DNA from: Phycisphaerales bacterium
GTDB lineage: Bacteria > Planctomycetota > Phycisphaerae > Phycisphaerales > SM1A02
Length of the DNA stretch: 47,015 nt
Reading direction: 5' to 3'
NCBI GenBank assembly: GCA_009692045.1
Contig: SIAA01000013.1
Location: forward strand, 1 to 47,015
Shown here one piece after another: positions 1 to 6,819 of this stretch. Each line of letters opens with the position of its first letter. The first letter of the stretch is position 1. The position numbers and the translations under genes are program-made. The notes below the pieces were generated by a model. That model ran no database searches. It worked only from the letters and a program-made list of their open reading frames with translations, and had not been told where the DNA came from.

Positions 1-2246
1 GGCGACTCGGCGTTGGCAGTGCCGGTGGGTTGCGTGGTGCCATTCTTGCGACCGCTGGAGAAGAAGTCTGAACCGCCTCCCATGTTGACAATGAGGCTGA
101 AAGAGAGAGCGCCCGTGGATCCGAAGTGATACTCGTTGGTTCCTGACTCACCCTGTGCGGGCATTCCAGCTGCGAGGAAGTGGTCGTCGCCGGTTAGGTC
201 GATCAACATTCCCATCGCTTGCTGCGCCGCGGATCCTTGCGCCAGGATGTCGCCTCGGTACTGATCGTTGCCACTCTGATCCACGAGTACCCCGATTCCC
301 AGATCCCACGCGCAGCCTTGCGCCGCAGAGAGTGCGGCCTGGTAGCAATCGTCACCGCCATCATCGAGCAAGACGCCGGATGCCTGGTGCACTCCTGTGC
401 CCTGAGCGTAATGATCGCCGTTGTATCGATCTCTGCCGCTGCCATCATGCAGGATTCCGAGAGCGCGGAAGTATCCAGCGCCCTGAGCGTGTTCGCCTGC
501 GACATACAAGTCGTCTCCACTGAGGTCATCAAGAATCCCCACGCCACCGGCGGCGTAATGACGGATGCCGAAGCCGCTTCCTTGACCGAACGATGCCCAC
601 GCGCCTGCGGTGCCGTGAACACTGCTGGCGAAGGGGCCGGCCGAATAGGTGTCATTGCCAGCGGCGTCAATCAGCGCTCCCACGCCACCAGGGCCGCCCG
701 CGCCCTGACAGAACACGCCGCCGCGATAGGTGTCGTTTCCCGCTAGATCAATGAGTACCCCGGCTCCCACAAATGCCGCTCCCATCGACCACGACTGCGA
801 CTCATAGCGATCATCACCAGCGCGATCAAGCAAGAGCGCACTTCCTAGGAGTGCAGCTCCGCAACCGAAGCAGTTGGCTGAATACTCATCGTTGCCGGCG
901 TGATCATCGATGAATGACAAACCCAGCAGGGCACCGGCTGGGCCCTGACTCCTGCCTCCCCAGTATCGATCGTTGCCTGCGATATCAATGATTCCCTGGT
1001 TTCCGATCCAGGGATCCGACCACTGATAACTATCATTGCCTCCGGGGTCGAACACAGCAGCGATTCGAGACATGTCATAGCGGTTGTCTTCTCCAGTTCC
1101 CACTACTACCCATCCAAGTTGATCGATCTGTTCCGCGATGATCACCGCTCCCTCGACGGCACCTGCGAGTTCGTCGGGCAGTGGCATGATCGCTTCCATC
1201 TTGGCGTAGTCGATCTCCGGCTGCACCAGCACATCAATGTGCTTGAGAGCATGCACGAACACCTCGGGAGGAATCGTCGCGGAGAAACGGAGGGCAGCGC
1301 AGGCTGCCTCCACCTGATCGGGATTGGCTGCCAAACCTTCGGTGGCGATGGCGGCTAGCGATTGAACTGTCTCTACCAAACTGAGGTCGGTCGTCGGCGA
1401 TACGCGGAGATCTTGAAAGAACTCACGGGCCCCGTTGAGCAGAAAGTCCATCACGAATACCGGTGACATTGGGCCATTGAAGGGAAGCGATCCCTGCGAA
1501 CCAAGCTCAGGCGGTGCGGTTCCCAAACAGCGCGCGACCAGCGTCGCCGCCGTGTGCTGCGGTCGCGTAGCGCAAGAGTCGTTTGGCTCCCTGATCCAGC
1601 GCGCGATGTCTGCCGTAGCGAGTGGTGACTGGGCACACGCGCGGACAACGAAAGGCTCGAGTCCGTCGGGTGTCGCCGTGGACTTTGCAGCCAGCGTCGC
1701 AGTGAGCAGCCGCAGCGGTCCATCCATCTTTGCCGCTGCCACGGCCTCAAGCGCGATTGACTGCCACGCCAGTGGGTCTGCCGCTACCGAGGGCACGACC
1801 TGCGCGGGGTCAGTGGCCCGAAACGGGAGCATCAATGTGCCGGTGAACGCGATCTTGTCCTTGAGTTGGATTGACACGGTGACCGCGGGATTCGATCTGT
1901 CCACCGCCACGGGAATGCGCCACGATCGAGTGCCTGCGGGTCGATAGATGAGTTCGATGTGATCGCCCTCTGACTTGGCGGCGAGTACTCGCGCCAACGC
2001 CGCTGCGCTCGCTGGTTGCCCATCGATTGATTCCAGACAGTCAGGTCGGCAGAGAGTCGGCGACTCAATGCCAGTTCCCCCGAGAGGACCGGGAAGGATA
2101 TTGCTCACGATGCAGCCACCGGGCAGATCGCGCACCTGAAGTCCCAGCCAGGCATCGCCTGCGGCGGCGCGAGCGGCGGTAGTCATACCGAGGGCAATCA
2201 GCGCAAAAAGGGCTGATGCGGCCTGATTGCGGGAGATTGTCCTCAT
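1..2246 (-). CDS. Exported PDZ-like protein with DxxGNDxY tandem repeats, C-terminus cut by window edge
   Basis: The frame is open from ATG 2246 to base 1 with no stop, so at least 748 residues are coded and the end lies outside the window. Residues 1-28 look like a signal peptide (hydrophobic ALFALIALGM, then AARAAAG). Residues about 28-115 resemble a PDZ domain (WLGLQVRDLPGGCIV, then an ESIDGQPAS turn). A helical, Ala-rich middle follows. From about residue 400 there are about eleven repeats of 26-28 residues with consensus D-x2-G-[ND]-D-x-Y, then QG-x-G, then G-[VIA]-L-[IL]; one copy carries an insertion. Such short Gly/Asp repeats suggest a beta-solenoid, possibly calcium-binding, by analogy with RTX-type repeats, but the period differs from the RTX nonapeptide. 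No catalytic motif was seen. Function unknown; a cell-surface or periplasmic structural role is inference. It is divergent from the pseudouridine synthase gene, 42 bases away. Confidence 0.85.
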   Translation of the reverse strand, partial: MRTISRNQAASALFALIALGMTTAARAAAGDAWLGLQVRDLPGGCIVSNILPGPLGGTGIESPTLCRPDCLESIDGQPASAAALARVLAAKSEGDHIELIYRPAGTRSWRIPVAVDRSNPAVTVSIQLKDKIAFTGTLMLPFRATDPAQVVPSVAADPLAWQSIALEAVAAAKMDGPLRLLTATLAAKSTATPDGLEPFVVRACAQSPLATADIARWIREPNDSCATRPQHTAATLVARCLGTAPPELGSQGSLPFNGPMSPVFVMDFLLNGAREFFQDLRVSPTTDLSLVETVQSLAAIATEGLAANPDQVEAACAALRFSATIPPEVFVHALKHIDVLVQPEIDYAKMEAIMPLPDELAGAVEGAVIIAEQIDQLGWVVVGTGEDNRYDMSRIAAVFDPGGNDSYQWSDPWIGNQGIIDIAGNDRYWGGRSQGPAGALLGLSFIDDHAGNDEYSANCFGCGAALLGSALLLDRAGDDRYESQSWSMGAAFVGAGVLIDLAGNDTYRGGVFCQGAGGPGGVGALIDAAGNDTYSAGPFASSVHGTAGAWASFGQGSGFGIRHYAAGGVGILDDLSGDDLYVAGEHAQGAGYFRALGILHDGSGRDRYNGDHYAQGTGVHQASGVLLDDGGDDCYQAALSAAQGCAWDLGIGVLVDQSGNDQYRGDILAQGSAAQQAMGMLIDLTGDDHFLAAGMPAQGESGTNEYHFGSTGALSFSLIVNMGGGSDFFSSGRKNGTTQPTGTANAES
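120..1050 (-). repeat. Tandem protein-coding repeats, about 81 nt period
   Basis: About eleven in-frame units coding D-x2-G-[ND]-D-x-[YF] every 26-28 residues lie inside the partial exported protein. DNA copies are diverged, so the repeat is clear at protein level but not as identical DNA. Most units also have a QG-x-G turn 8-10 residues after the Asp cluster and end in a small hydrophobic strand. Confidence 0.8.
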
Positions 2247-2256
2247 CGCACGAGCG

Positions 2257-2278
2257 TACACGCGCTGTCAGGCGTGTA
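2257..2278. promoter_or_regulatory. Perfect 7-bp inverted repeat between divergent starts
   Basis: TACACGC at 2257-2263 and GCGTGTA at 2272-2278 are perfect inverted copies with an 8-base spacer. They sit in the centre of the 42-base gap between ATG 2246 (minus) and ATG 2289 (plus). That place suits an operator or a small RNA hairpin, but no -35/-10 pair is clear. Could be chance. Confidence 0.4.
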
Positions 2279-2288
2279 GATTGGCGCG

Positions 2289-3245
2289 ATGGCACGCCGA
2301 GGCAAGCAACCAACCCATCCTTTCACCAAGGCAGCCCGCGGGATCCGCTTGCAGAAGGCGCTTGCCGCCGCGGGCATTGATAGCCGCCGCCGCTGTGAGG
2401 AGTTGATTGAGCAGGGTCTCGTGCAGGTGAATGGCCACTTCATTGACGCGCTTCCAGCTTGGGTTGATCCCGAAAAAGACTCAATCTTGGTCGAAGGCAA
2501 GCCGCTGCGCAAACAGCAGAGGGGCGTCTATGTAATGCTCTTCAAGCCCAAGGGTGTACTGAGTACGGTAAGAGACCCCGAGGGCAGGCCAGGCGTTCTC
2601 GACATGGTCGAGCATTACAGTAAGGCGCGGCTATTCCCAGTGGGACGATTGGACATCGACGCTTCCGGGCTTATCTTGCTCACGAATGATGGCGAACTGG
2701 CGAACCGACTCACTCATCCTCGCTATGAGATGACGAAGGGCTATGAACTGACCGTGAAGGGGGAGGTTGGTGCCGATTCCATCCGCAGGATTGAACAGAA
2801 GTTGTTCGTGACGGCTGAGAGTCGAGGCACGGCTCGTGGGACCACCTCGAGCCTGGAGATCATTACCCGGGATCGGGATCGCACCATCCTGTATATGGAG
2901 TTGCGGGAGTCGCGCAACCGAGAGATTCGTCCTGTGATGCTGGCACTTGGTCATCCAGTGACCAAGATGCGGCGAGTTCGAATCGGACCTCTCGAGCTGA
3001 AGTCGCTAGCAGTAGGCGAGTGGCGAGACCTGACAACTGAGGAACTTGGTCGCCTTCGCAAGGAGGCCTTTGCCGATGCCGCCACCATCTTCCGTCGGCG
3101 CAGCGCCGCCGAGCAGAAGGCTAAGAGCCGTAACGAAGCCAGCCCCCCATCTGCCGTGGCATCGGCGGCGCCCAGAGCCGCCCCCAAGTCGGACGAATCG
3201 AGGTCACGCCGCCCGTACCGCAAGACGCGCACGCGCCTAAAGTAG
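2289..3245 (+). CDS. RsuA/RluB-family pseudouridine synthase
   Basis: 318 residues. An S4 RNA-binding domain lies at about residues 19-65 (IRLQKALAAAGIDSRRRCEE). The catalytic domain follows, with the family motif GRLDIDASGLILLT at residues 119-132, whose Asp122 is the expected nucleophile. RESRNREIRPVM near residue 208 is the second conserved block. These enzymes isomerise a specific uridine of 16S or 23S rRNA (RsuA, RluB) or of tRNA (RluF); which target applies cannot be told here, though length and the S4 domain fit RluB best. The last 60 residues are a basic Ala/Pro/Arg tail beyond the usual domain, probably disordered. The ATG at 2289 has no obvious Shine-Dalgarno. It is the first gene of a four-gene plus-strand run; the next gene starts 14 bases later. 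Confidence 0.93.
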   Translation: MARRGKQPTHPFTKAARGIRLQKALAAAGIDSRRRCEELIEQGLVQVNGHFIDALPAWVDPEKDSILVEGKPLRKQQRGVYVMLFKPKGVLSTVRDPEGRPGVLDMVEHYSKARLFPVGRLDIDASGLILLTNDGELANRLTHPRYEMTKGYELTVKGEVGADSIRRIEQKLFVTAESRGTARGTTSSLEIITRDRDRTILYMELRESRNREIRPVMLALGHPVTKMRRVRIGPLELKSLAVGEWRDLTTEELGRLRKEAFADAATIFRRRSAAEQKAKSRNEASPPSAVASAAPRAAPKSDESRSRRPYRKTRTRLK

Positions 3246-3259
3246 TTGGAGAGTTCCCT

Positions 3260-3490
3260 ATGCCGCAGTATGAATACATTTGTGAAAAAGATGGCGAAGT
3301 CTTGACCCTCCTGCGTCCCATGCGCGACGCCGATGCACCGGTTGCAGACCCTAAGGCTCTTGGACGCGTGTTCATCCGCAAACACTCGGTATTCGGCGTG
3401 GCCGGATCAAGCTCTGGAGGTGGTCATGTCCACTCAGGTCCCTCCTGCCCCTGTGGAAAGCCGCAGTCCTCATGTGGCTCGCGCAACTGA
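3260..3490 (+). CDS. Small FmdB-like zinc-ribbon protein, degenerate
   Basis: 76 residues starting MPQYEYICEKDG, which matches the start of FmdB/CxxC-type regulatory zinc ribbons (usually MPxYEYxCxxCG). Here Asp11 stands where the second Cys would be, so the first knuckle has only Cys8. Three further Cys lie near the end (Cys63, Cys65, Cys72) in a Gly/Ser/His-rich tail. Metal binding is therefore possible but not by the normal pattern. GGAGAG six bases before the ATG is a good ribosome site. The stop TGA overlaps the next gene's ATG by one base (TGATG), so the two are probably translationally coupled. Members of this family are poorly understood; no function is assigned. Confidence 0.75.
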   Translation: MPQYEYICEKDGEVLTLLRPMRDADAPVADPKALGRVFIRKHSVFGVAGSSSGGGHVHSGPSCPCGKPQSSCGSRN

Positions 3491-5121
3491 TGTGGGCTCA
3501 GGTGTCTGAGCGACTTTTCAAGCGACTGCGGCGCGCGACCATGGCCGCTGTGCTAACTGCACTGGGATCGATCACTGCCACCGCACATTGCCAAAGTTTG
3601 CCCCAGTCCAGTTCTCTTCTAGTCATTGCCCACTCGCCGGAGCTAACGGAGGTGGCGCAAGAGTGGCAGAGCTACCGCGCGGCCCAGGGGTGGCGCGTTG
3701 AGCGGATCGAACTCAGAGCGGATGACTTCCCCGAGCCTCTTCGAGCGCGCATTCGTCTTCATCTCGATGGCGTGGAGCAGGGATGTTCGAAAGCAGTCCT
3801 GCTGCTGGGTGACGCCGATGCAGTTCCCTGCTTCCTCGTAGAGCAGACCGAGCCAAGCATCGCCGAAGGAAGCCCACCTCAGTACGCCACTGACCTTCCT
3901 TATGGATGCGCCGATGGGATCGATTTCCCCGATGCGGCAGTGGGAAGGGTCCCGGCGCGCACACCACTGGAGGCACGAACTGTGCTTCAGAAGGTGAAGC
4001 GATATGAGATGGCGCCGAGCGGCGACTGGCGACGCCGCATCGAACTCGTTGCTGGCGAGGGCCACTTCGGGGGCTTCGACACCCTGCTCGAGACGCTCTC
4101 GCAGGGACTGCTGACCGAGGGAGTCCCTGCCAGCATGTCGCTGCGTGTTTCCTATTGCAAACCAGGATCACCGTGGTGTCCTGCCCCATCAAAACTGCGC
4201 CAGACCGTAGATGCCCAGTTGGCTGCGCCCTCTTTACTGTTCAACTACATGGGTCACGGAAGTGATCGATCCCTCGATCAGATGCGGGTCGGAGCTAGGA
4301 AGATTCCCATTCTCCGTGTCGAGGACTTGCCCCCGGGGCCGAGCCTCGAGTTGCCCTCTCGTCTCCCCATTGCGATTCTCGTCTGCTGCAGCGCGGGTCA
4401 CTTTGATCGGACGGATGCCATGCCGTGTCTAGCCGAATCAATGCTCTTTGCTCCGACTGGGCCAGTCGGAGTAATCGCTGGCAGCAGACCAACTCATCCA
4501 TATGCCAACGCCATTCTCGAACGAGATGCGTTGACGGCGCTCTGCTCGGGCCGTGTCAAAGAACTTGGCAAACTCGATCTGTACATTGACACTTCACTTT
4601 CCAAGCCATCGCAGGGCGACATCATTGACGCGATTGCGACGCCCATCGCCCTCGCACAGGGATGGAAGACCTCGCTGCCGCAACTGAGGCAGATGCACGC
4701 CGGGCTCTACAACCTCCTCGGGGATCCGTGTACCCGTTTGGCGCTACCGCCAGATCGTTCCACAGTGACACAACTGCAGATTGCCGGAGGGATGATTCGC
4801 GGTCGAGTTCCCGGCATGACATCAGGTGAGGTGACGATCGATGTGGAGAGGGCGCGCCAACTGGTTCCCGGCCTGATTCCGGTGGATGGCGAGCGTGACA
4901 AACAACTTGAGGAGAAGTGTCTGGCCAACTGGGAGAGAGCGAATGCGCCACTGCTACTGCAGATCAAGTGTGCAGTAGTTGATGGCTTGTTTGAGGCGCC
5001 GTTTGAGACGCTGGCCTCTCCCCGCTGGGCCGCCATTCGTGTCTCAGCCGTGGGTGAATCGGAGTCCGGCGGCGAGGTCGAAGGGCTAGGTTGGGCCGCT
5101 GCGCCTATCCTCGCCCCATGA
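3490..5121 (+). CDS. Exported gingipain-like cysteine peptidase (family C25)
   Basis: 543 residues from the ATG that overlaps the upstream stop (TGATG); a longer start at 3472 is less likely. The N-terminus (KRLRR, then AAVLTALGSITATA) is a signal peptide. The Rossmann-like start SLLVIAHSPELTEVAQ and the active-site blocks NYMGHGSDRSL (His256) and VCCSAGHFD (Cys300 as likely nucleophile), followed by AMPCLAES, match the caspase-like fold of gingipains. These proteins cleave peptide bonds after basic residues in Porphyromonas; many bacterial relatives have other roles, including type IX secretion. No type IX gene or C-terminal sorting domain is visible here. A beta-rich C-terminal part of about 120 residues follows the peptidase domain. 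Catalytic residues look intact, so an active peptidase is likely; specificity is unknown. Its end overlaps the next ORF by four bases. Confidence 0.88.
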   Translation: MWAQVSERLFKRLRRATMAAVLTALGSITATAHCQSLPQSSSLLVIAHSPELTEVAQEWQSYRAAQGWRVERIELRADDFPEPLRARIRLHLDGVEQGCSKAVLLLGDADAVPCFLVEQTEPSIAEGSPPQYATDLPYGCADGIDFPDAAVGRVPARTPLEARTVLQKVKRYEMAPSGDWRRRIELVAGEGHFGGFDTLLETLSQGLLTEGVPASMSLRVSYCKPGSPWCPAPSKLRQTVDAQLAAPSLLFNYMGHGSDRSLDQMRVGARKIPILRVEDLPPGPSLELPSRLPIAILVCCSAGHFDRTDAMPCLAESMLFAPTGPVGVIAGSRPTHPYANAILERDALTALCSGRVKELGKLDLYIDTSLSKPSQGDIIDAIATPIALAQGWKTSLPQLRQMHAGLYNLLGDPCTRLALPPDRSTVTQLQIAGGMIRGRVPGMTSGEVTIDVERARQLVPGLIPVDGERDKQLEEKCLANWERANAPLLLQIKCAVVDGLFEAPFETLASPRWAAIRVSAVGESESGGEVEGLGWAAAPILAP

Positions 5122-5873
5122 TCATTCATGGAGTTGACTTCTCTGGGGCCGACTCAGGCGCCACTTCACGGATTCGCATTGCCAGCCGCACTCTTGGCTC
5201 CCGTGGTGGCGAATCAGTTAGGGTTGAGCGCGTCGATCGAAATACGCTCCTCCGTCTGATTCGTGCCAGTTCGTTGGATGGAGGCAGGCATTTGTGGCGA
5301 GTCAATGCCGCGATGGGGTTGCCGCTTGAGGCGGTCTCCAAACATGAGGTTGCGCTCGACTGGCTGGAGGTCGCGAGGTGGATGAATGCCTTTGGCGCAC
5401 CCAGGCCTTGGCGAACGGCCATGCGACTGACTGAGCGCGCGGAGCCCCGCCGCACCGCAGATCGGGAGTTTCGAACTCCCATGGCTCCCATGAATCTGCG
5501 CTCGTTCAAACAAACCTGGGTGTTCATTTGTCAGGTGCTTCTTCCGCTGGCGGAAGAGGGCCAGGTGAGCATCAGCCCCTGCCGCGTTGTTGGAGGTGCG
5601 GCATGCACCCTCGCTGAGGGTTGTCCATCGTGGGTGCTGCGGGCTCGAAACTTGCCCGCCAAGGGATACACCGGAGATAGCGCTGGCCCAAAGCGGGCTC
5701 GCGCGGGCATCGTTGCCGCGCTCGCCGAATGCGGCATCCTGCTTGATACGCGCGTGTCTACCGAGGCCATTGATGAACCGAGCGGCGAACTTCTTGACGC
5801 TGTCCTCCTCTCTACTGATCCCGTCGAGCGATCTTCCCCTGAAGTGGCAAGGCTCGAGGGTTGGATTTGCTAG
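5118..5873 (+). CDS. DUF429-like protein (possible RNase H-fold nuclease)
   Basis: 251 residues from the ATG in ATGA, which overlaps the peptidase stop; a start at 5091 is possible but ignores this coupling. The first strand MIIHGVDFSGA, with Asp7, resembles the opening beta-strand of DUF429 proteins, and a late EPSGELLDAVLLS block, with an Asp, resembles their closing helix. Between them are REFRTPMAPMN and KGYTGDS, rich in basic residues. DUF429 members are predicted nucleases of the RNase H fold, mostly uncharacterised. The match is by eye and moderate. It is the last gene of the plus-strand run, ending 19 bases before the convergent queE. Confidence 0.6.
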   Translation: MIIHGVDFSGADSGATSRIRIASRTLGSRGGESVRVERVDRNTLLRLIRASSLDGGRHLWRVNAAMGLPLEAVSKHEVALDWLEVARWMNAFGAPRPWRTAMRLTERAEPRRTADREFRTPMAPMNLRSFKQTWVFICQVLLPLAEEGQVSISPCRVVGGAACTLAEGCPSWVLRARNLPAKGYTGDSAGPKRARAGIVAALAECGILLDTRVSTEAIDEPSGELLDAVLLSTDPVERSSPEVARLEGWIC

Positions 5874-5892
5874 GGCCCCCAGCAGAGTTGCC

Positions 5893-6594
5893 CTAGACGC
5901 CGCGAGTCTGAGGATCCCAGATGACCTTGTGCATCTGCACCTGCATCCGCACCGCCAACCGATCGGCTAGTACCCACTCAGCCAAGACCCGAGGGTTCAG
6001 TCCCTCATGGCCAGCGATGTCCAAGCCAGCCGCTTGCCTAAACACCGGCCCCATTAGTACGGCCTTGCACCTGCTGATAAGCGAGTGTTGCTCGATCATC
6101 GACTTGGCCCAGTCATAGTCAGCGCGATCCCCAATGACGAATTTCACTTCATCCAACGAGTTCAGTTGAGGGATGTTTGACCAGAGATTCTTCTCTGTCT
6201 CGCCGCTGCTTGGACACTTGAGATCCATAATCCGAATCACCCGAGGGTCGCAAGCTGAGATATCCAGCGATCCGGAAGTCTCTAGCAATACAGTCAGCCC
6301 GCGGTCGCACAGGCCATTCATCAGACCATGCACCGCTCTCTGTGCCAGCGGCTCGCCGCCCGTTACTTCCACCAGCGGACATCCGAAAGCGCAGACCTGC
6401 TCGATGATCTCGATGACGGCACGCGTGACCCCCTCGCGGAATGCATAGGCGGTATCGCAGTAGGCGCAGCGCAGAGGGCAGCCGGTTAGTCGAACGAACA
6501 CGCATGGCTCGCCCACCCAGGTGCTCTCCCCCTGAATCGAGTGGAAAACCTCATTGATGCGGACTGTTGGTTCGGAGGGGAGAGGGAGAGTCAT
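5893..6594 (-). CDS. queE: 7-carboxy-7-deazaguanine synthase (radical SAM)
   Basis: 233 residues from ATG 6594. VRINEVFHSIQGES followed by GCPLRCAYCD gives the radical SAM cluster site Cys39, Cys43, Cys46 (CxxxCxxC spacing typical of QueE). VEVTGGEPLAQ is the SAM-binding GGE motif, and LLETSGSLDI is also conserved. QueE converts 6-carboxytetrahydropterin into 7-carboxy-7-deazaguanine, a step of queuosine and 7-deazaguanine biosynthesis. A longer form from GTG 6633 would add 13 residues, but that GTG lies inside the tRNA terminator hairpin, so the ATG is preferred. No queC, queF or queuosine transporter lies next to it. The only PTPS homologue in the window (36190) has a motif unlike QueD. Confidence 0.92.
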   Translation of the reverse strand: MTLPLPSEPTVRINEVFHSIQGESTWVGEPCVFVRLTGCPLRCAYCDTAYAFREGVTRAVIEIIEQVCAFGCPLVEVTGGEPLAQRAVHGLMNGLCDRGLTVLLETSGSLDISACDPRVIRIMDLKCPSSGETEKNLWSNIPQLNSLDEVKFVIGDRADYDWAKSMIEQHSLISRCKAVLMGPVFRQAAGLDIAGHEGLNPRVLAEWVLADRLAVRMQVQMHKVIWDPQTRGV

Positions 6595-6614
6595 CGGTGA
6601 ACACGCTACTGCGC

Positions 6615-6646
6615 AAAAGAAAGGTCGCCGCACAATGCGACGACCT
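6615..6646 (-). terminator. Intrinsic terminator of tRNA-Leu
   Basis: On the minus strand a 10-bp stem (AGGTCGTCGC with GCGGCGACCT, one G-U pair) closes a five-base loop ATTGT and is followed at once by TTCTTTTG. It begins four bases after the tRNA 3' end, as expected of a Rho-independent terminator. It would separate the tRNA from queE transcription. Confidence 0.85.
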
Positions 6647-6650
6647 CAAA

Positions 6651-6734
6651 TGCCCAGAAGAGGACTTGAACCTCCAAGGGATTGCTCCCACCAGCACCTC
6701 AAGCTGGCGCGTCTGCCGATTCCGCCACCTGGGC
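6651..6734 (-). tRNA. tRNA-Leu(GAG)
   Basis: 84 nt folding as a class II tRNA. The acceptor GCCCAGG pairs with TCTGGGC, and discriminator A73 is the leucine identity base. The D-arm region GGCGGAATCGGCAGAC is typical of tRNA-Leu, the anticodon stem CCAGC/GCTGG carries loop TTGAGGT (anticodon GAG), there is a long variable arm, and the T-arm is GGAGGTTCAAGTCCTC. The 3' CCA is not encoded (TTTG follows), so it must be added after transcription. Reads CUC/CUU codons. Confidence 0.97.
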
Positions 6735-6819
6735 AAGGCTCCCCCACCCATGGGTCTGGGTCGACCCCTGAGGTGGGGCGGGGATTATAGCGTTGTCTAC
6801 TGAGATCCGACTCGGACAC

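Noticed and set aside
155-746. Two open plus-strand frames opposite the repeat protein
   Set aside because: They are shadows of the minus-strand repeat gene: no family resemblance, odd composition, and the minus frame shows a continuous regular repeat and signal peptide.
6595-6633. GTG-initiated N-terminal extension of QueE
   Set aside because: The GTG lies inside the loop of the tRNA terminator and the added residues have no similarity to QueE starts.
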